Shown here: piece by piece, positions 16,242 through 25,079 of the stretch
Position numbering within the stretch: the stretch's first letter is position 1
Layout: every line of letters begins with the position of its first letter
DNA from: Sharpea porci
GTDB taxonomy: Bacteria; Bacillota_I; Bacilli_A; Erysipelotrichales; Coprobacillaceae
Direction: 5' to 3'
Length of the DNA stretch: 34,163 nucleotides
Assembly (NCBI RefSeq): GCF_009695655.1
Contig: NZ_VUNM01000028.1
Coordinates: 1 to 34,163 of the forward strand
Notes under the pieces: model-generated
Seen by the model: the letters and a program-made list of their open reading frames with translations, nothing else
Databases searched by the model: none
Told to the model about the DNA's origin: nothing
Position numbers and translations under genes: made by a program

Positions 16242-17648
16242 TTACATATGTAGAATATTCACCAACATAACCCAAGAAAGTCCATAGTATGTCACTACGC
16301 CCACTAAATCCGTTAGTGTCGTAATCAATGGTCCTGAGGCAACAGCTGGGTCAACACCTATCTGATTGAAAAAGATTGGTACGGCTGTACCTACAAAACT
16401 AGAAATCAACATAGCTAGAAGCAGTGATAGTCCGATACATGCTGAAATCGCAAAAGCTGTCATGACAGGCATATGACGCGCTGCCATAATATAGAGTCCA
16501 ATCACAACAAAAGATACGATACATAATATGAGCCCATTCGCAAAGCCCACACTCATCTCTTTACCAATCAAATGTAATTTTTCCCTAACAGTTAGATTTT
16601 TATCCATAAGTACACGAATTGTGACAGCTAGGGATTGTGTACCAACATTACCTGACATATCCAATATCATGGACTGGAAAGCCATGATGAGTGTTAGTTT
16701 CTGAACAACTGTTTCAAAAAGACCAACAACTGTAGAAACACCCATTCCCATAAACATCAGAAGCACAAGCCATGGCAAACGTTTCTTCACGCTGAGTAGA
16801 ATTGGTTCTTTAAGATCTTCTTCGGCAGACAAACCACCAAGTTTCGCATAATCTTCACCCATTTCATCATCGACAACTTCAACAACGTCCTGAGATGTAA
16901 TAACCCCAACAATGTGATTATCTTCTGATAAAACCGGGATGGACTCTTCAGAATAGTCTTTGATCTTTTCCAAGCAGTCTTCAATCTTTTCATCATCATA
17001 TACATATGGATAATTTGTTTCAACAATGTCCTCTAGCTTTGTTCCCTCACGAGCAATAATGAGATCCTTAAGATCAGCAGCACCATAAAAGATCCCTTCT
17101 TCATCAAGAATATAAATTACAGAAATATTATCATTTTCTGACGCTTGATCAATCAGTGAGCGCATTGCTTCTTTGATTGAGAGATTACGTTTAATAGCTA
17201 TATAATTTGTCCTCATACGACTCGCTATCGTATCTTCTTCATAAGCTGCCAGCATCCTAATAGCGTCCTGAATTTCAGGATCCATCATTTCCAGCCAAGC
17301 TTTCTTATATTGGGAGTCACTATTTTTTAAGATATCCGCTGCTGTAGCTGGTTCCATTTTTTCAAGCACGTTCGAAGCCTTCTTGGGATCCATTTCCTCA
17401 AGATAGATGTCCGCATCCTCATCCGCATATTCCATAATTTCCGCTAGATCTTCTATACGCATCACACGATAAAGAGTTAAACGCTCTTTCTTTTCTAGCT
17501 TAGGCAGGATTGCTGCCATATCATTCGCATGATAATTCTGTAGTTGATCACAGATCACACGTGGAGAATTGTTGGAACGAATAATGTCCAAAATTTCTTT
17601 TTCATATCCTAGCATTTCAACTGCTGTATTCTTTTCATCTCTCATCAT
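16242..17648 (-). CDS. mgtE: Magnesium transporter MgtE
   Basis: A 468-residue Mg2+ channel. The N-terminal helical MgtE domain (about 20-120, with acidic repeats such as YADEDADIYLEEMDP) is followed by a pair of CBS domains (about 130-260, ending SQDVVEVVDDEMGEDYAKL). About five membrane segments follow from residue 285, including the pore region ILDMSGNVGTQSLAV. In this family Mg2+ bound between the cytosolic domains closes the channel. I prefer the ATG at 17648, with AAGGAG seven bases upstream, over the ATG at 17678, where the only purine-rich stretch is too close. It is preceded by a long structured leader. Confidence 0.95.
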   Translation of the reverse strand: MMRDEKNTAVEMLGYEKEILDIIRSNNSPRVICDQLQNYHANDMAAILPKLEKKERLTLYRVMRIEDLAEIMEYADEDADIYLEEMDPKKASNVLEKMEPATAADILKNSDSQYKKAWLEMMDPEIQDAIRMLAAYEEDTIASRMRTNYIAIKRNLSIKEAMRSLIDQASENDNISVIYILDEEGIFYGAADLKDLIIAREGTKLEDIVETNYPYVYDDEKIEDCLEKIKDYSEESIPVLSEDNHIVGVITSQDVVEVVDDEMGEDYAKLGGLSAEEDLKEPILLSVKKRLPWLVLLMFMGMGVSTVVGLFETVVQKLTLIMAFQSMILDMSGNVGTQSLAVTIRVLMDKNLTVREKLHLIGKEMSVGFANGLILCIVSFVVIGLYIMAARHMPVMTAFAISACIGLSLLLAMLISSFVGTAVPIFFNQIGVDPAVASGPLITTLTDLVGVVTYYGLSWVMLVNILHM

Positions 17649-17780
17649 TTCTATTCTCCTTTCATCCTCTGAGTACATTTCACCTAAAACTGTTCTTTAT
17701 TCTTAAAATCATCAGGGACAATCAGTCTTATGTCACAATGAAATAGCTCACAGAAACAAAGAGAAAGAAATAATCACTTA

Positions 17781-17940
17781 GAAGAAACGCTATGTTTATA
17801 GTTTCTTACATGCAAAAAAAGGTGGAACAGAGCCCCTCTGTCCAACAGCTCTTCTTCCTCTGAGCTTCTGTACAATAATTTCTATTTGATATGGACTTCG
17901 TCCCTCACCATCACAATCAGCCATCTATTCCACCTCTTTT
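17781..17940 (-). ncRNA. Structured mgtE leader, possible metal- or ligand-responsive attenuator
   Basis: On the minus strand AGGTGGAA (17928-17935) pairs perfectly with TTCCACCT (17820-17827). The pairing extends through A-rich and T-rich flanks to about 13 bp. Inside are a hairpin around GGAC-GAA-GTCC (17893-17903) with outer TGAT/ATCA pairing, and AGCTC/GAGCT (17847-17866). The 3' side is an intrinsic terminator: GGACAGAG-GGG-CTCTGT-T-CC, then ACC and seven T. The TTCCA of the terminator's 3' arm is the same sequence used by the long stem, so the two folds exclude each other, which is riboswitch-like logic. A further AAGAAAC/GTTTCTT hairpin follows (17781-17807). I could not match it to the M-box (ykoK) Mg2+ riboswitch consensus. 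Confidence 0.6.
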
Positions 17941-17948
17941 CTTTGTCA

Positions 17949-17970
17949 TTAGAATATTTAAATATTCTAA
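17949..17970. promoter_or_regulatory. Perfect 22-bp palindrome in the mgtE leader
   Basis: The half-site TTAGAATATTT is repeated exactly as its reverse complement with no spacer. It lies just downstream of the predicted mgtE promoter and just before the structured leader, so it could be a repressor operator or a 5' UTR hairpin. Confidence 0.45.
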
Positions 17971-17982
17971 CCTTCTACCTTC

Positions 17983-18011
17983 ATTCTAACATCCACCCTT
18001 TTACTTGTAAA
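17983..18011 (-). promoter_or_regulatory. Predicted mgtE promoter
   Basis: On the minus strand -35 TTTACA (18006-18011) and -10 TAGAAT (17983-17988) have an exact 17-bp spacer. Transcription from here would give a leader of about 330 bases. The rest of 18012-18124 shows no gene. Confidence 0.55.
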
Positions 18012-18124
18012 CCGATATTTGTTTTATAAACATATATAATTTAGCCTTTTCTTAAATCACTTATTTTCAAGCTTCATCCATGTCACCCCTTGGTATTCCC
18101 TGATCTTTAATAACCTATATAGGA

Positions 18125-18153
18125 AGAAAAGACCTCACGATGAGGTCTTTTCT
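18125..18153 (-). terminator. Terminator of the mal-type transporter operon
   Basis: A perfect 13-bp stem AGAAAAGACCTCA/TGAGGTCTTTTCT with a 3-base loop. It overlaps the 3' end of the second binding-protein gene on the minus strand. Confidence 0.75.
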
Positions 18154-19760
18154 TTGTTTTTGATTTCATTGTTGACTTCTTGGGTAATAGCAGTACCGCC
18201 TTGTTCTTTCCATTTAGCGACAAAGTCATCAAAAGAGCTTACAGGCTTACTTCCCGAGATAATCTGGAGATAAGTATCGGTTTCAAGTTCCTGAAGTTTC
18301 CACATCTTCTTGTTCATTGTCTCTGTTGTTGAGAAGTAGCCAGACTTCACCTTAACGACATTTTTCTTTTCCAACAACCCCAATGCTTCAATACGTGAGG
18401 CATAAGCTGCCCAGTTCTCGGCACTGTTTTCTTTTTTATGAGCAAGATAGTTCTTGCATGCATTAGCATAAGGGACATCGATGGCCATGATATTCTTTGT
18501 TGATTCGCCATTTAAGATCTTGGTGATATTATAGTAGCTTCTCTTTAAGGCATCCTGGTAATCGACATTAATAGCAATAGGTCTAGCTGTTGGATCAACG
18601 TTGATTTCATAATAATGGTTGATATCATCAACATCCTTATTGTCATAACGAAGATAATCAAAGATCACTGAGATAATCTTAAAGATCACTTCTGGATGTT
18701 TATATCCCTTTCTCACAACAACAAACTTACTTGATGGGTTAACAGAATGATATGTCGTTGCATTACCATTGGTCTTAATCAAATAGGGTTTCCACTGGGC
18801 ACTGCTGTCTTTCTTGATAGCATCGACAAGTGGGTTATTAGGAACCCACCAAGGGCCAAAGATTGTTCCACATTTGCCATTAATAATTTCCCTGGCAATA
18901 TCATTATTTGTTCTAAGCAAGAAATTCTTATCGAGAACACCTTCTTGATAAAGGTCATGTAAGTGGGAAAGTGTTGCTTTAGCTCCTTCATTTAGAGAAT
19001 CATATTGGTAGCTGCCATTTCTTTCAATCCATTGTTTGGGATAGGTATTGTTGGCGGCAAAATAGAGATTGAGAAGATATTCGCTAGAAAAGCCTGTTCC
19101 AGCCGTTAAGCTCGTGTCAGCCATCAAGCCATCCGCATTCTTATATTGCCTAAAAGCCCTGACAGTATTCTCAACATCATCAAGTGTTTCTGGTTCTTTA
19201 AGATTAAGTTCTTTGCGCCAGTCATCTCTAACCCAGAAGAAATTAGGTCCATCATCAATATTGGTTTCCGGCATGGCATAGATCTTACCATTAAATGTCA
19301 CATTATCAAGAATGGAGGCATCATAGGATGCATACATGTCTTTAATACGTGGTGAAGCACATTGTTTATAGGCTGTCGTAAGATCTTCAATCAGATGATT
19401 TTCCACAAGATACTCTAAATCATCAAGTGATTCAACAATCATCACATCAGGTAATTTCTTAGAAAGAATGGCATGATCCACATATTCACTATAATGAACA
19501 CCATAACCTTCAAAGATATCTTTATTTTGAACATTGAGTTTCTTTAATAAATATCTTGTATAAGCGTTATTTTCATAGGTATCTCCTTCAGGCATATTAG
19601 AGTTATTTGTCCCCTTGAGATGCGCTATTGTATAAGTGACCTTCTGATCATAACGGCCATATGGTGTTTGTGAAGCCATAAAGGAGTCGCGATGCGACTC
19701 CAATTGACAACCTGTAATTGTGAATAATGAAAGTAATACAACGAATAACTTTCTTAACAT
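18135..19760 (-). CDS. Extracellular solute-binding lipoprotein (LplA-like, ABC sugar transport)
   Basis: A 541-residue lipoprotein with signal peptide and lipobox ITGC (Cys18). The body matches the large family-1 binding proteins seen beside YesMN systems: a PDVMIVESLDDL segment near residue 105, FNGKIYAMPETN near 155 and WVRDDWRKELNL near 173. It would bind an oligosaccharide at the outer face of the membrane. It starts six bases after the MalG-like gene ends and is last in the operon. It is much longer than and unlike the MalE-type protein that heads the same operon, so two unrelated binding proteins share one permease pair. Confidence 0.85.
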   Translation of the reverse strand: MLRKLFVVLLSLFTITGCQLESHRDSFMASQTPYGRYDQKVTYTIAHLKGTNNSNMPEGDTYENNAYTRYLLKKLNVQNKDIFEGYGVHYSEYVDHAILSKKLPDVMIVESLDDLEYLVENHLIEDLTTAYKQCASPRIKDMYASYDASILDNVTFNGKIYAMPETNIDDGPNFFWVRDDWRKELNLKEPETLDDVENTVRAFRQYKNADGLMADTSLTAGTGFSSEYLLNLYFAANNTYPKQWIERNGSYQYDSLNEGAKATLSHLHDLYQEGVLDKNFLLRTNNDIAREIINGKCGTIFGPWWVPNNPLVDAIKKDSSAQWKPYLIKTNGNATTYHSVNPSSKFVVVRKGYKHPEVIFKIISVIFDYLRYDNKDVDDINHYYEINVDPTARPIAINVDYQDALKRSYYNITKILNGESTKNIMAIDVPYANACKNYLAHKKENSAENWAAYASRIEALGLLEKKNVVKVKSGYFSTTETMNKKMWKLQELETDTYLQIISGSKPVSSFDDFVAKWKEQGGTAITQEVNNEIKNKEKTSS

Positions 19761-19766
19761 TATTAA

Positions 19767-20639
19767 TCAACCCTTTACTGCGCCAGACATTCCTTCGGCA
19801 TAATATCTTTGTAGATATACAAATAATATCGCAATTGGGATAGAAACGCAAACAGCACCTGCCGCAAATCGTGTATACCACACATCAATATATTCTTTAG
19901 ACAGCATATTCCATAAGCCGATAGCGACTGTATAGTAATCAGAATTCGCACGACAAATAACTTTTGCGAAGATGAAATCTAGCCATGGAGCTAAGAATGA
20001 AGTCAAGACAGTATAGACAATAATTGGTTTTGATAGAGGAATAGTCAATTTTGTGAAGACTTGCCATTTTGTTGCTCCATCAATGTAAGCTGCTTCATCA
20101 ATAGCTTTTGGAATTGTATCAAAGAACCCTTTCGCAATATAGAAGCCCATACCAGAACCTGCGGAATAAACAAGTACTAAGGCTACTCTGATCATGCCAC
20201 CTTCAGATAGACCAAGTGTCTTCAAGATATAGTAAACGGCAATCATGCTCATGAAACCTGGGAACAGACCTAAGATCATCGCAATATTCATAAATGGTTT
20301 ACGTAACTTGAATCTTAATCTACTCATACAATAAGCTACTGAAAGAACAAAGAAACAGCTGATGATACATGAGAATATAGCAATAATTAATGTATTCAAG
20401 AACATCTTAGGGAAGTTCAGAATATTTGTATCAGTAAAGAGCTTTACATAGTTATCTAATGTATAAGATTTAGGGAAGAATGAATCAACATAACTACCAG
20501 GTTCTGCTCTAAAGCTTGTTAGAATAACCCAGAAAATAGGAAGAACCCAGATAGCTGCTAATATAGCTAGGAAGGCGTGTACAATGACATTTTTAATACG
20601 CTTCTTTGTCTTATAAGACTTTGTGATTTGTTTAGCCAT
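19767..20639 (-). CDS. malG: ABC sugar transporter permease, MalG type
   Basis: A 290-residue inner-membrane permease with about six hydrophobic segments. The EAA loop that contacts the ATPase is DEAAYIDGATKWQVFTKLTI (about 190-210). The C terminus, RYYAEGMSGAVKG, is typical of Gram-positive MalG/MalD proteins for maltodextrin. Its ATG overlaps the MalF stop by one base (TAATG). No cognate ATPase (MalK/MsmX) is in the window; a shared multi-transporter ATPase elsewhere is common in Bacillota. Confidence 0.92.
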   Translation of the reverse strand: MAKQITKSYKTKKRIKNVIVHAFLAILAAIWVLPIFWVILTSFRAEPGSYVDSFFPKSYTLDNYVKLFTDTNILNFPKMFLNTLIIAIFSCIISCFFVLSVAYCMSRLRFKLRKPFMNIAMILGLFPGFMSMIAVYYILKTLGLSEGGMIRVALVLVYSAGSGMGFYIAKGFFDTIPKAIDEAAYIDGATKWQVFTKLTIPLSKPIIVYTVLTSFLAPWLDFIFAKVICRANSDYYTVAIGLWNMLSKEYIDVWYTRFAAGAVCVSIPIAILFVYLQRYYAEGMSGAVKG

Positions 20640-22015
20640 TACATGAATCCCTCCTCATCTTTATAACTGCCGGTATTACGATATGTCACTAAGGCCACAA
20701 TCGCTAAGACAATAAATGTAAAGATACCAATAACAGCACCAATAGAATAATACTGTTTATCAATTGTTAATTTATATAACCATGTTACTAATAGGTCAGT
20801 CTTACCTGCTGTTGCACCAACTGGTGTTGGATCACCACCTGATAAGAGGTAGATGACATTGAAGTTGTTGACGTTACCTGTGAACTGTGTAATGAGATAT
20901 GGTGTTGTAACGAATAACATATATGGTAATGTAATCTTCATAAATGTGACAAAGGCATTAGCACCATCAATCTTAGCTGATTCATAAAGTTCAGCTGGGA
21001 TATTCTGTAAGATACCTGTTACCTGCATCATTGTATAAGGAATACCTACCCACAAGTTAATGACAATAACACTTACTCTTGCCCATGTTACATCAGTAAA
21101 GAATGGTAAGCTTGTAGAAATCCAGCCAGCATTCTTTAAAAGCACGTTCACAGCACCTTCAGGCTGTAACATTGTACGCATGATTAATAAGCTGACGAAC
21201 TGAGGAACAGCGATAGAAAGAATAAAACAGAAACGCCAGAATGATTTCCAATGAGTTTCTTTACGATTAATTAAAATCGCAAGAAGCATACCAAAGAGAT
21301 AATTCAAGAATGTCGCAAAGACTGCCCATACCAATGTCCAGCCTAATACGCTCCAGAATTCCTTACCAATAGAATTATTGAAATTCAAGACTGTTCCAAA
21401 ATTCTTTAAGCCAACCCAGTCAAATAAGACTAAGTGGTTGCCTTTAATAGAATAGTTTGTGAAGGCCATTGAAATCATATATACAAGTGGCAGGATTGTA
21501 AAAATAAGAATACCTAGAACTGGACCAGTTAATAATAATCCAGCTAAGTTCTCATCTAATAGTGAAGCAATATCTTCTTTGAATGTATTCAAATGTTTCC
21601 CTTCAGAAGCAAGCTTCTGTGATTTATAGGAACTCTTGACACATAAGCGCCATACAAGAATGAAACCTATTAATAGGAATATTGTTGCTATACCATACAA
21701 CAAGATAGTCAGTGAGTTATCACCAGTACTATATTCATAAATACCTTTAGCTTCATTCCAGACACCTTCCTGAGCAGCTTCACCTAACCCAGGTAATTTA
21801 GAAAGGTTATAGAAACCATTAGTGACCATAAACAGGATGAAGGCCAGTTCGAAAAGCAAGAAGAGGGCCCCCTTAATAAACTGTTTGTGTTTGAAATGTC
21901 CAGCTCCCATAATAACCATGGAAAGCTTCGTCATTGAATCCCCTTCAGTTACAGCATTCGCAAATGAATAAGGGTCCTGAAATTCTTTCATTTTTTTCTT
22001 CTTATTGAATTTCAT
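20639..22015 (-). CDS. malF: ABC sugar transporter permease, MalF type
   Basis: A 458-residue permease with the long N-terminal extension of Gram-positive MalF/MalC proteins: two extra hydrophobic segments at about 48-66 and 101-124 before the core permease begins near residue 158. The EAA loop is ESAKIDGANAFVTFMKITLP. The C-terminal TDLLVTWLYKLTIDKQYYSI block is characteristic of maltose/maltodextrin permeases. AAGGAGT precedes the ATG. It pairs with MalG to form the channel. Confidence 0.93.
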   Translation of the reverse strand: MKFNKKKKMKEFQDPYSFANAVTEGDSMTKLSMVIMGAGHFKHKQFIKGALFLLFELAFILFMVTNGFYNLSKLPGLGEAAQEGVWNEAKGIYEYSTGDNSLTILLYGIATIFLLIGFILVWRLCVKSSYKSQKLASEGKHLNTFKEDIASLLDENLAGLLLTGPVLGILIFTILPLVYMISMAFTNYSIKGNHLVLFDWVGLKNFGTVLNFNNSIGKEFWSVLGWTLVWAVFATFLNYLFGMLLAILINRKETHWKSFWRFCFILSIAVPQFVSLLIMRTMLQPEGAVNVLLKNAGWISTSLPFFTDVTWARVSVIVINLWVGIPYTMMQVTGILQNIPAELYESAKIDGANAFVTFMKITLPYMLFVTTPYLITQFTGNVNNFNVIYLLSGGDPTPVGATAGKTDLLVTWLYKLTIDKQYYSIGAVIGIFTFIVLAIVALVTYRNTGSYKDEEGFM

Positions 22016-22079
22016 AACTTACTCCTTCCTATATAAGTGAGGTCTCCAGACGACTCTAGAGACCTCTATAATGAATCAA

Positions 22080-23321
22080 TTATTTAACAGCGTCTGTATT
22101 TAAAGACTTAACATATTTATCTGTTTCAGCTTTATAGTTAGCAGCAGTGACTTTCTTAGCAACAACATTCTTACCAAATGTTTCAGTTGGTGTCCAGAAG
22201 TTACCCATAGCTGAGATAGTTGGCTGAACGATAGAAGTATTGTTGATAGTGTTATTCTGAGCAGTTACAAGTGGATCCTTAGCAACTTCTTCATTCTTTA
22301 ATAATGTAGTGTTACATGGGATGATAGATCTTAATTTATAGTGATCTTCCTGTGCTTTTTCACCAGCAAGATAACGAGCTAATGCGATAGAAGCCTGCAT
22401 ATTCTTAGAGTTAGGGTTAACAGCGATTGCTTTAGAACCAGAGAAGCTCTTTAACTGTTTAGCCTGACCATTGATATTAACTGTTGGTAGCTGAGCGATA
22501 CCAAGTTTGTCACCTAATGCCTTCTTAACAGCATCATAGTCCCAAGAACCAGAGAACATAGCTTTTACAGTACCCTTACGGAAGTCTGTTAAACCTTTAC
22601 CATCAGCATCATTTTCGAAGTTAGGATTATTAACTAAGTCAACTAAATATTTAGTTGTTGCATAACCATTTTCACCACCGAACTGAATGCCAGCCTTCTT
22701 ATCAGTACCATCACCGAAGAGAGTGCCACCATTAGCTACATAGAAGCTACCTAAATACCAAGAGTTGCTTACTGGGAAGGCAACCTTACCTTTGCTTAAC
22801 ATTGTATCCAAGCTCTTAATATCTTCATCAGAGAAAGCAGTCTTGTCATAATACATAAACCAAGTATTACCAGTGAATGGTAAACCATAAACCTTACCAT
22901 TAGAAGTTACTGAATCTACTAATGCCTTACTGTTATTATCCTGTACATCCTTTAATGCATCGCCACCAAGCTGAGAGATAGCCTTAGCATCAAGTAATGT
23001 ACCTAACTGGTCATTCGCAAACATGTAAACGTCTGCGGCTGCCTTAGCATCCTGAGTGACTAACTTACCAGCATCACTTTCAGAACATACACCATATTTG
23101 AAGTTGATCTTCCAATCTTTATGTTCTTTAGCGAATGCTTCACATTCTTTCTGTAACCATTTACCACTCTTTGCAGACTGGTCTTCCTGTGGTGACCAGA
23201 CCTTAATTGTCATAGCACCATTACTAGAACTTGTATCTGAAGAACCAGACTTAGCACAGCCAGCAAGGCCAAACATCATCGTTGCTGCTAGGGAAGCAGC
23301 TAATACTTTTTTCGCATTCAT
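22080..23321 (-). CDS. malE: Maltose/maltodextrin-type ABC solute-binding lipoprotein (MalE-like)
   Basis: A 413-residue binding lipoprotein with lipobox LAGC (Cys22) and a Ser/Asp-rich linker. The mature part has the family-1 binding fold: MTIKVWSPQED at the start, VYGLPFTGNTWFMYYDKTAF in the middle and a SGSWDYDAVKKALG segment. It heads the malE-malF-malG-lplA-like operon. AAGGAGGA lies five bases before the ATG. Sugar specificity is inferred from the permeases and the debranching enzyme nearby. Some MalE-like proteins bind other oligosaccharides. Confidence 0.88.
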   Translation of the reverse strand: MNAKKVLAASLAATMMFGLAGCAKSGSSDTSSSNGAMTIKVWSPQEDQSAKSGKWLQKECEAFAKEHKDWKINFKYGVCSESDAGKLVTQDAKAAADVYMFANDQLGTLLDAKAISQLGGDALKDVQDNNSKALVDSVTSNGKVYGLPFTGNTWFMYYDKTAFSDEDIKSLDTMLSKGKVAFPVSNSWYLGSFYVANGGTLFGDGTDKKAGIQFGGENGYATTKYLVDLVNNPNFENDADGKGLTDFRKGTVKAMFSGSWDYDAVKKALGDKLGIAQLPTVNINGQAKQLKSFSGSKAIAVNPNSKNMQASIALARYLAGEKAQEDHYKLRSIIPCNTTLLKNEEVAKDPLVTAQNNTINNTSIVQPTISAMGNFWTPTETFGKNVVAKKVTAANYKAETDKYVKSLNTDAVK

Positions 23322-23367
23322 TATATTATTCCTCCTTACGAATTCCCTCTGTTTTCTTTACACCCAT

Positions 23368-23391
23368 ATTATAGAATTTGAAGCGCTTTCT
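23368..23391 (-). promoter_or_regulatory. malE operon -10 with AAGCGCTT operator in the spacer
   Basis: On the minus strand TATAAT (23368-23373) is preceded seven bases upstream by the palindrome AAGCGCTT (23381-23388) within GAAAGCGCTTC. This is a good match to a cre or LacI-family operator core, placed where binding would block RNA polymerase. No good -35 is visible. The adjacent LacI-type gene is broken, so CcpA is the simpler candidate. Confidence 0.6.
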
Positions 23392-23468
23392 TTATATATC
23401 AAAGATTTTTGTTTAATGTTGAATTTTTTAGAGTTCTTACACATTTAATCAAAAATTCCAACATAAAA

Positions 23469-23496
23469 ATCGAGCAAACAAAAGTGTTTACTCGAT
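23469..23496 (-). terminator. Terminator after the GH5 gene
   Basis: A 12-bp stem (one G-T pair), ATCGAGTAAACA/TGTTTGCTCGAT with loop CTTT, then TTTTATG on the minus strand. The first arm includes the GH5 stop codon. Confidence 0.8.
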
Positions 23497-25079
23497 GATA
23501 ATTGTTTTTATAATTACCGAACCTTCACATACACGGACAATAAGTTTTGTATTATTCAGTTCGTTGAAAGATGTTAAGGTGATTTTCTTTAATTCTGATA
23601 GCTCATCAACATGAATAGTATGATGTACTTCTCCTAATTGCACATCAAGAATACAGTGTTCACCTTTCATCTTGGCATATATAGTACCCTTATTCTCTTT
23701 TTCTCTTAATGTATAGGATACAAATTCATCTTCATGCATAACAAGCATAAGATTGTTATAATCACCATACTTAGGAACTGGTGTTAAAGCAATCTGCTTA
23801 AATTCATTTTGCTCGTAGGCTGGTTGTTCAAGAATCATCTGCATATGGCATTCTCTGCGATAACCTGAGAAGGAACAATAAGGATAGATTCCACTATAGT
23901 CTTTGCCAGGACCATTAACAATATCATAACCAATAGCAGGAATAGAGACGTTATTCTTTCTTAGAATAGCATTTGCTTCTTGTTCTTGTAATGTACAAGA
24001 AGCAAACTTCACGTTTTTAAGATAGCGATTGAATATGTCTTTGCTTTCTTTAAAGGTTGGCTTTGCTTCACCTTTAAAAACATAGTTGAGTATTTTCGAG
24101 AAGCCTTCAGGCAGTTTATAGGTTGCAAGTGTACAAGCATTCTTACGATCAACAGCTTTGTAGGTAAAGACATTGTAGCCCATATGATAACGTCTTAATA
24201 AATCATACATCACAACCGTCCAATGTTTACTTCCACCTGTCTCACCTATCCAAACTGGCACATCTAAGCGTTCTCTTTCTTCAAGAATTGGACCAATAAT
24301 ATCCATATCTGGTAGATCTTCATAAATATGCATTGTCAACACCCAATTATTGAAGGGATCCATATCTCTTTGAAATATATCTGCTCTTTTCGCAAAACGA
24401 TGACCTTGTAAGAAAATCATATGTTTTTGATCAATCTCACGAATACGTTGAATACAGCGCTTATAAAAGCTTATAAGTTGAGGAATCATATAGTCCCACT
24501 TAGGTAATGCCAAAGGTTCATTAAGTAATTCATAACCCGCAATACATGGTTCATCCTTATATATATATGGGCAAGACGTTCCCAAAGCAGTATTGTTCTT
24601 TCCATACTTTCTTCTTCTACAAAAAGGTGCACACTGTTATCTACACCATCATCACAGCCAATCCCACTTTGACTAGTATATGCCGCATGCATATCAAGAA
24701 TGACATACATTGCATTTTCACGACACGATTTAATTACGTTATCAAGAATATCAAACATATCCTGATTAAATACAATCTCTTCCTCTTCTTCAATAAACAA
24801 TCTTGCGACTAAAGGTAATCTGATGGAATTAAATCCCAATGATTTCATATACTGGATATCATCATTTGTAAGATAATTACGATAGTATGTATTCCAGAAA
24901 GTCTTGGCATAAGAAGACCCGCACGTTTCACAAATAATCTGATCAATAGTTCTTGGACGATCCATGCCTTCAGCTCGCATAAAGGGCTTAAGCTCACCAT
25001 AAAAGCTTCCTGATCCAAACAAGTATGCTTCCTGAATCATCCAGTTTCCTACAGCATAGCCTTCTAATAGTACTTCGGG
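23488..25079 (-). pseudogene. Glycoside hydrolase family 5 gene, N-truncated and frameshifted
   Basis: Two frames together encode one GH5 enzyme. The 5' frame (25079-24486) gives the segment GYAVGNWMIQEAYLFG, then FNSIRLPLVARL and LDMHAAYTSQ. The 3' frame gives KDEPCIAGYELLNEPL with the acid/base Glu, and VPVWIGETGGS with the nucleophile Glu, plus a C-terminal beta domain. They meet at an (AT)5 tract, 24559-24568; four repeats would join LWERLAHIY directly to KDEPCIAGYELLNEP. The 5' end is also missing: the reading frame has no start before GH5 homology ends at about 25079, where LacI-like sequence begins on the other strand. The first ~20 residues, ribosome binding site and promoter are gone. 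The likely former function is cleavage of a beta-linked glucan or similar sugar. Confidence 0.85.

Noticed and set aside
17815-17940. T-box or M-box riboswitch at the mgtE leader
   Set aside because: A GGTGGAAC and TTCGTCCCT pair on the plus strand briefly suggests a T-box, but order is wrong and no plus-strand gene follows. The M-box core sequences are not found on the minus strand.
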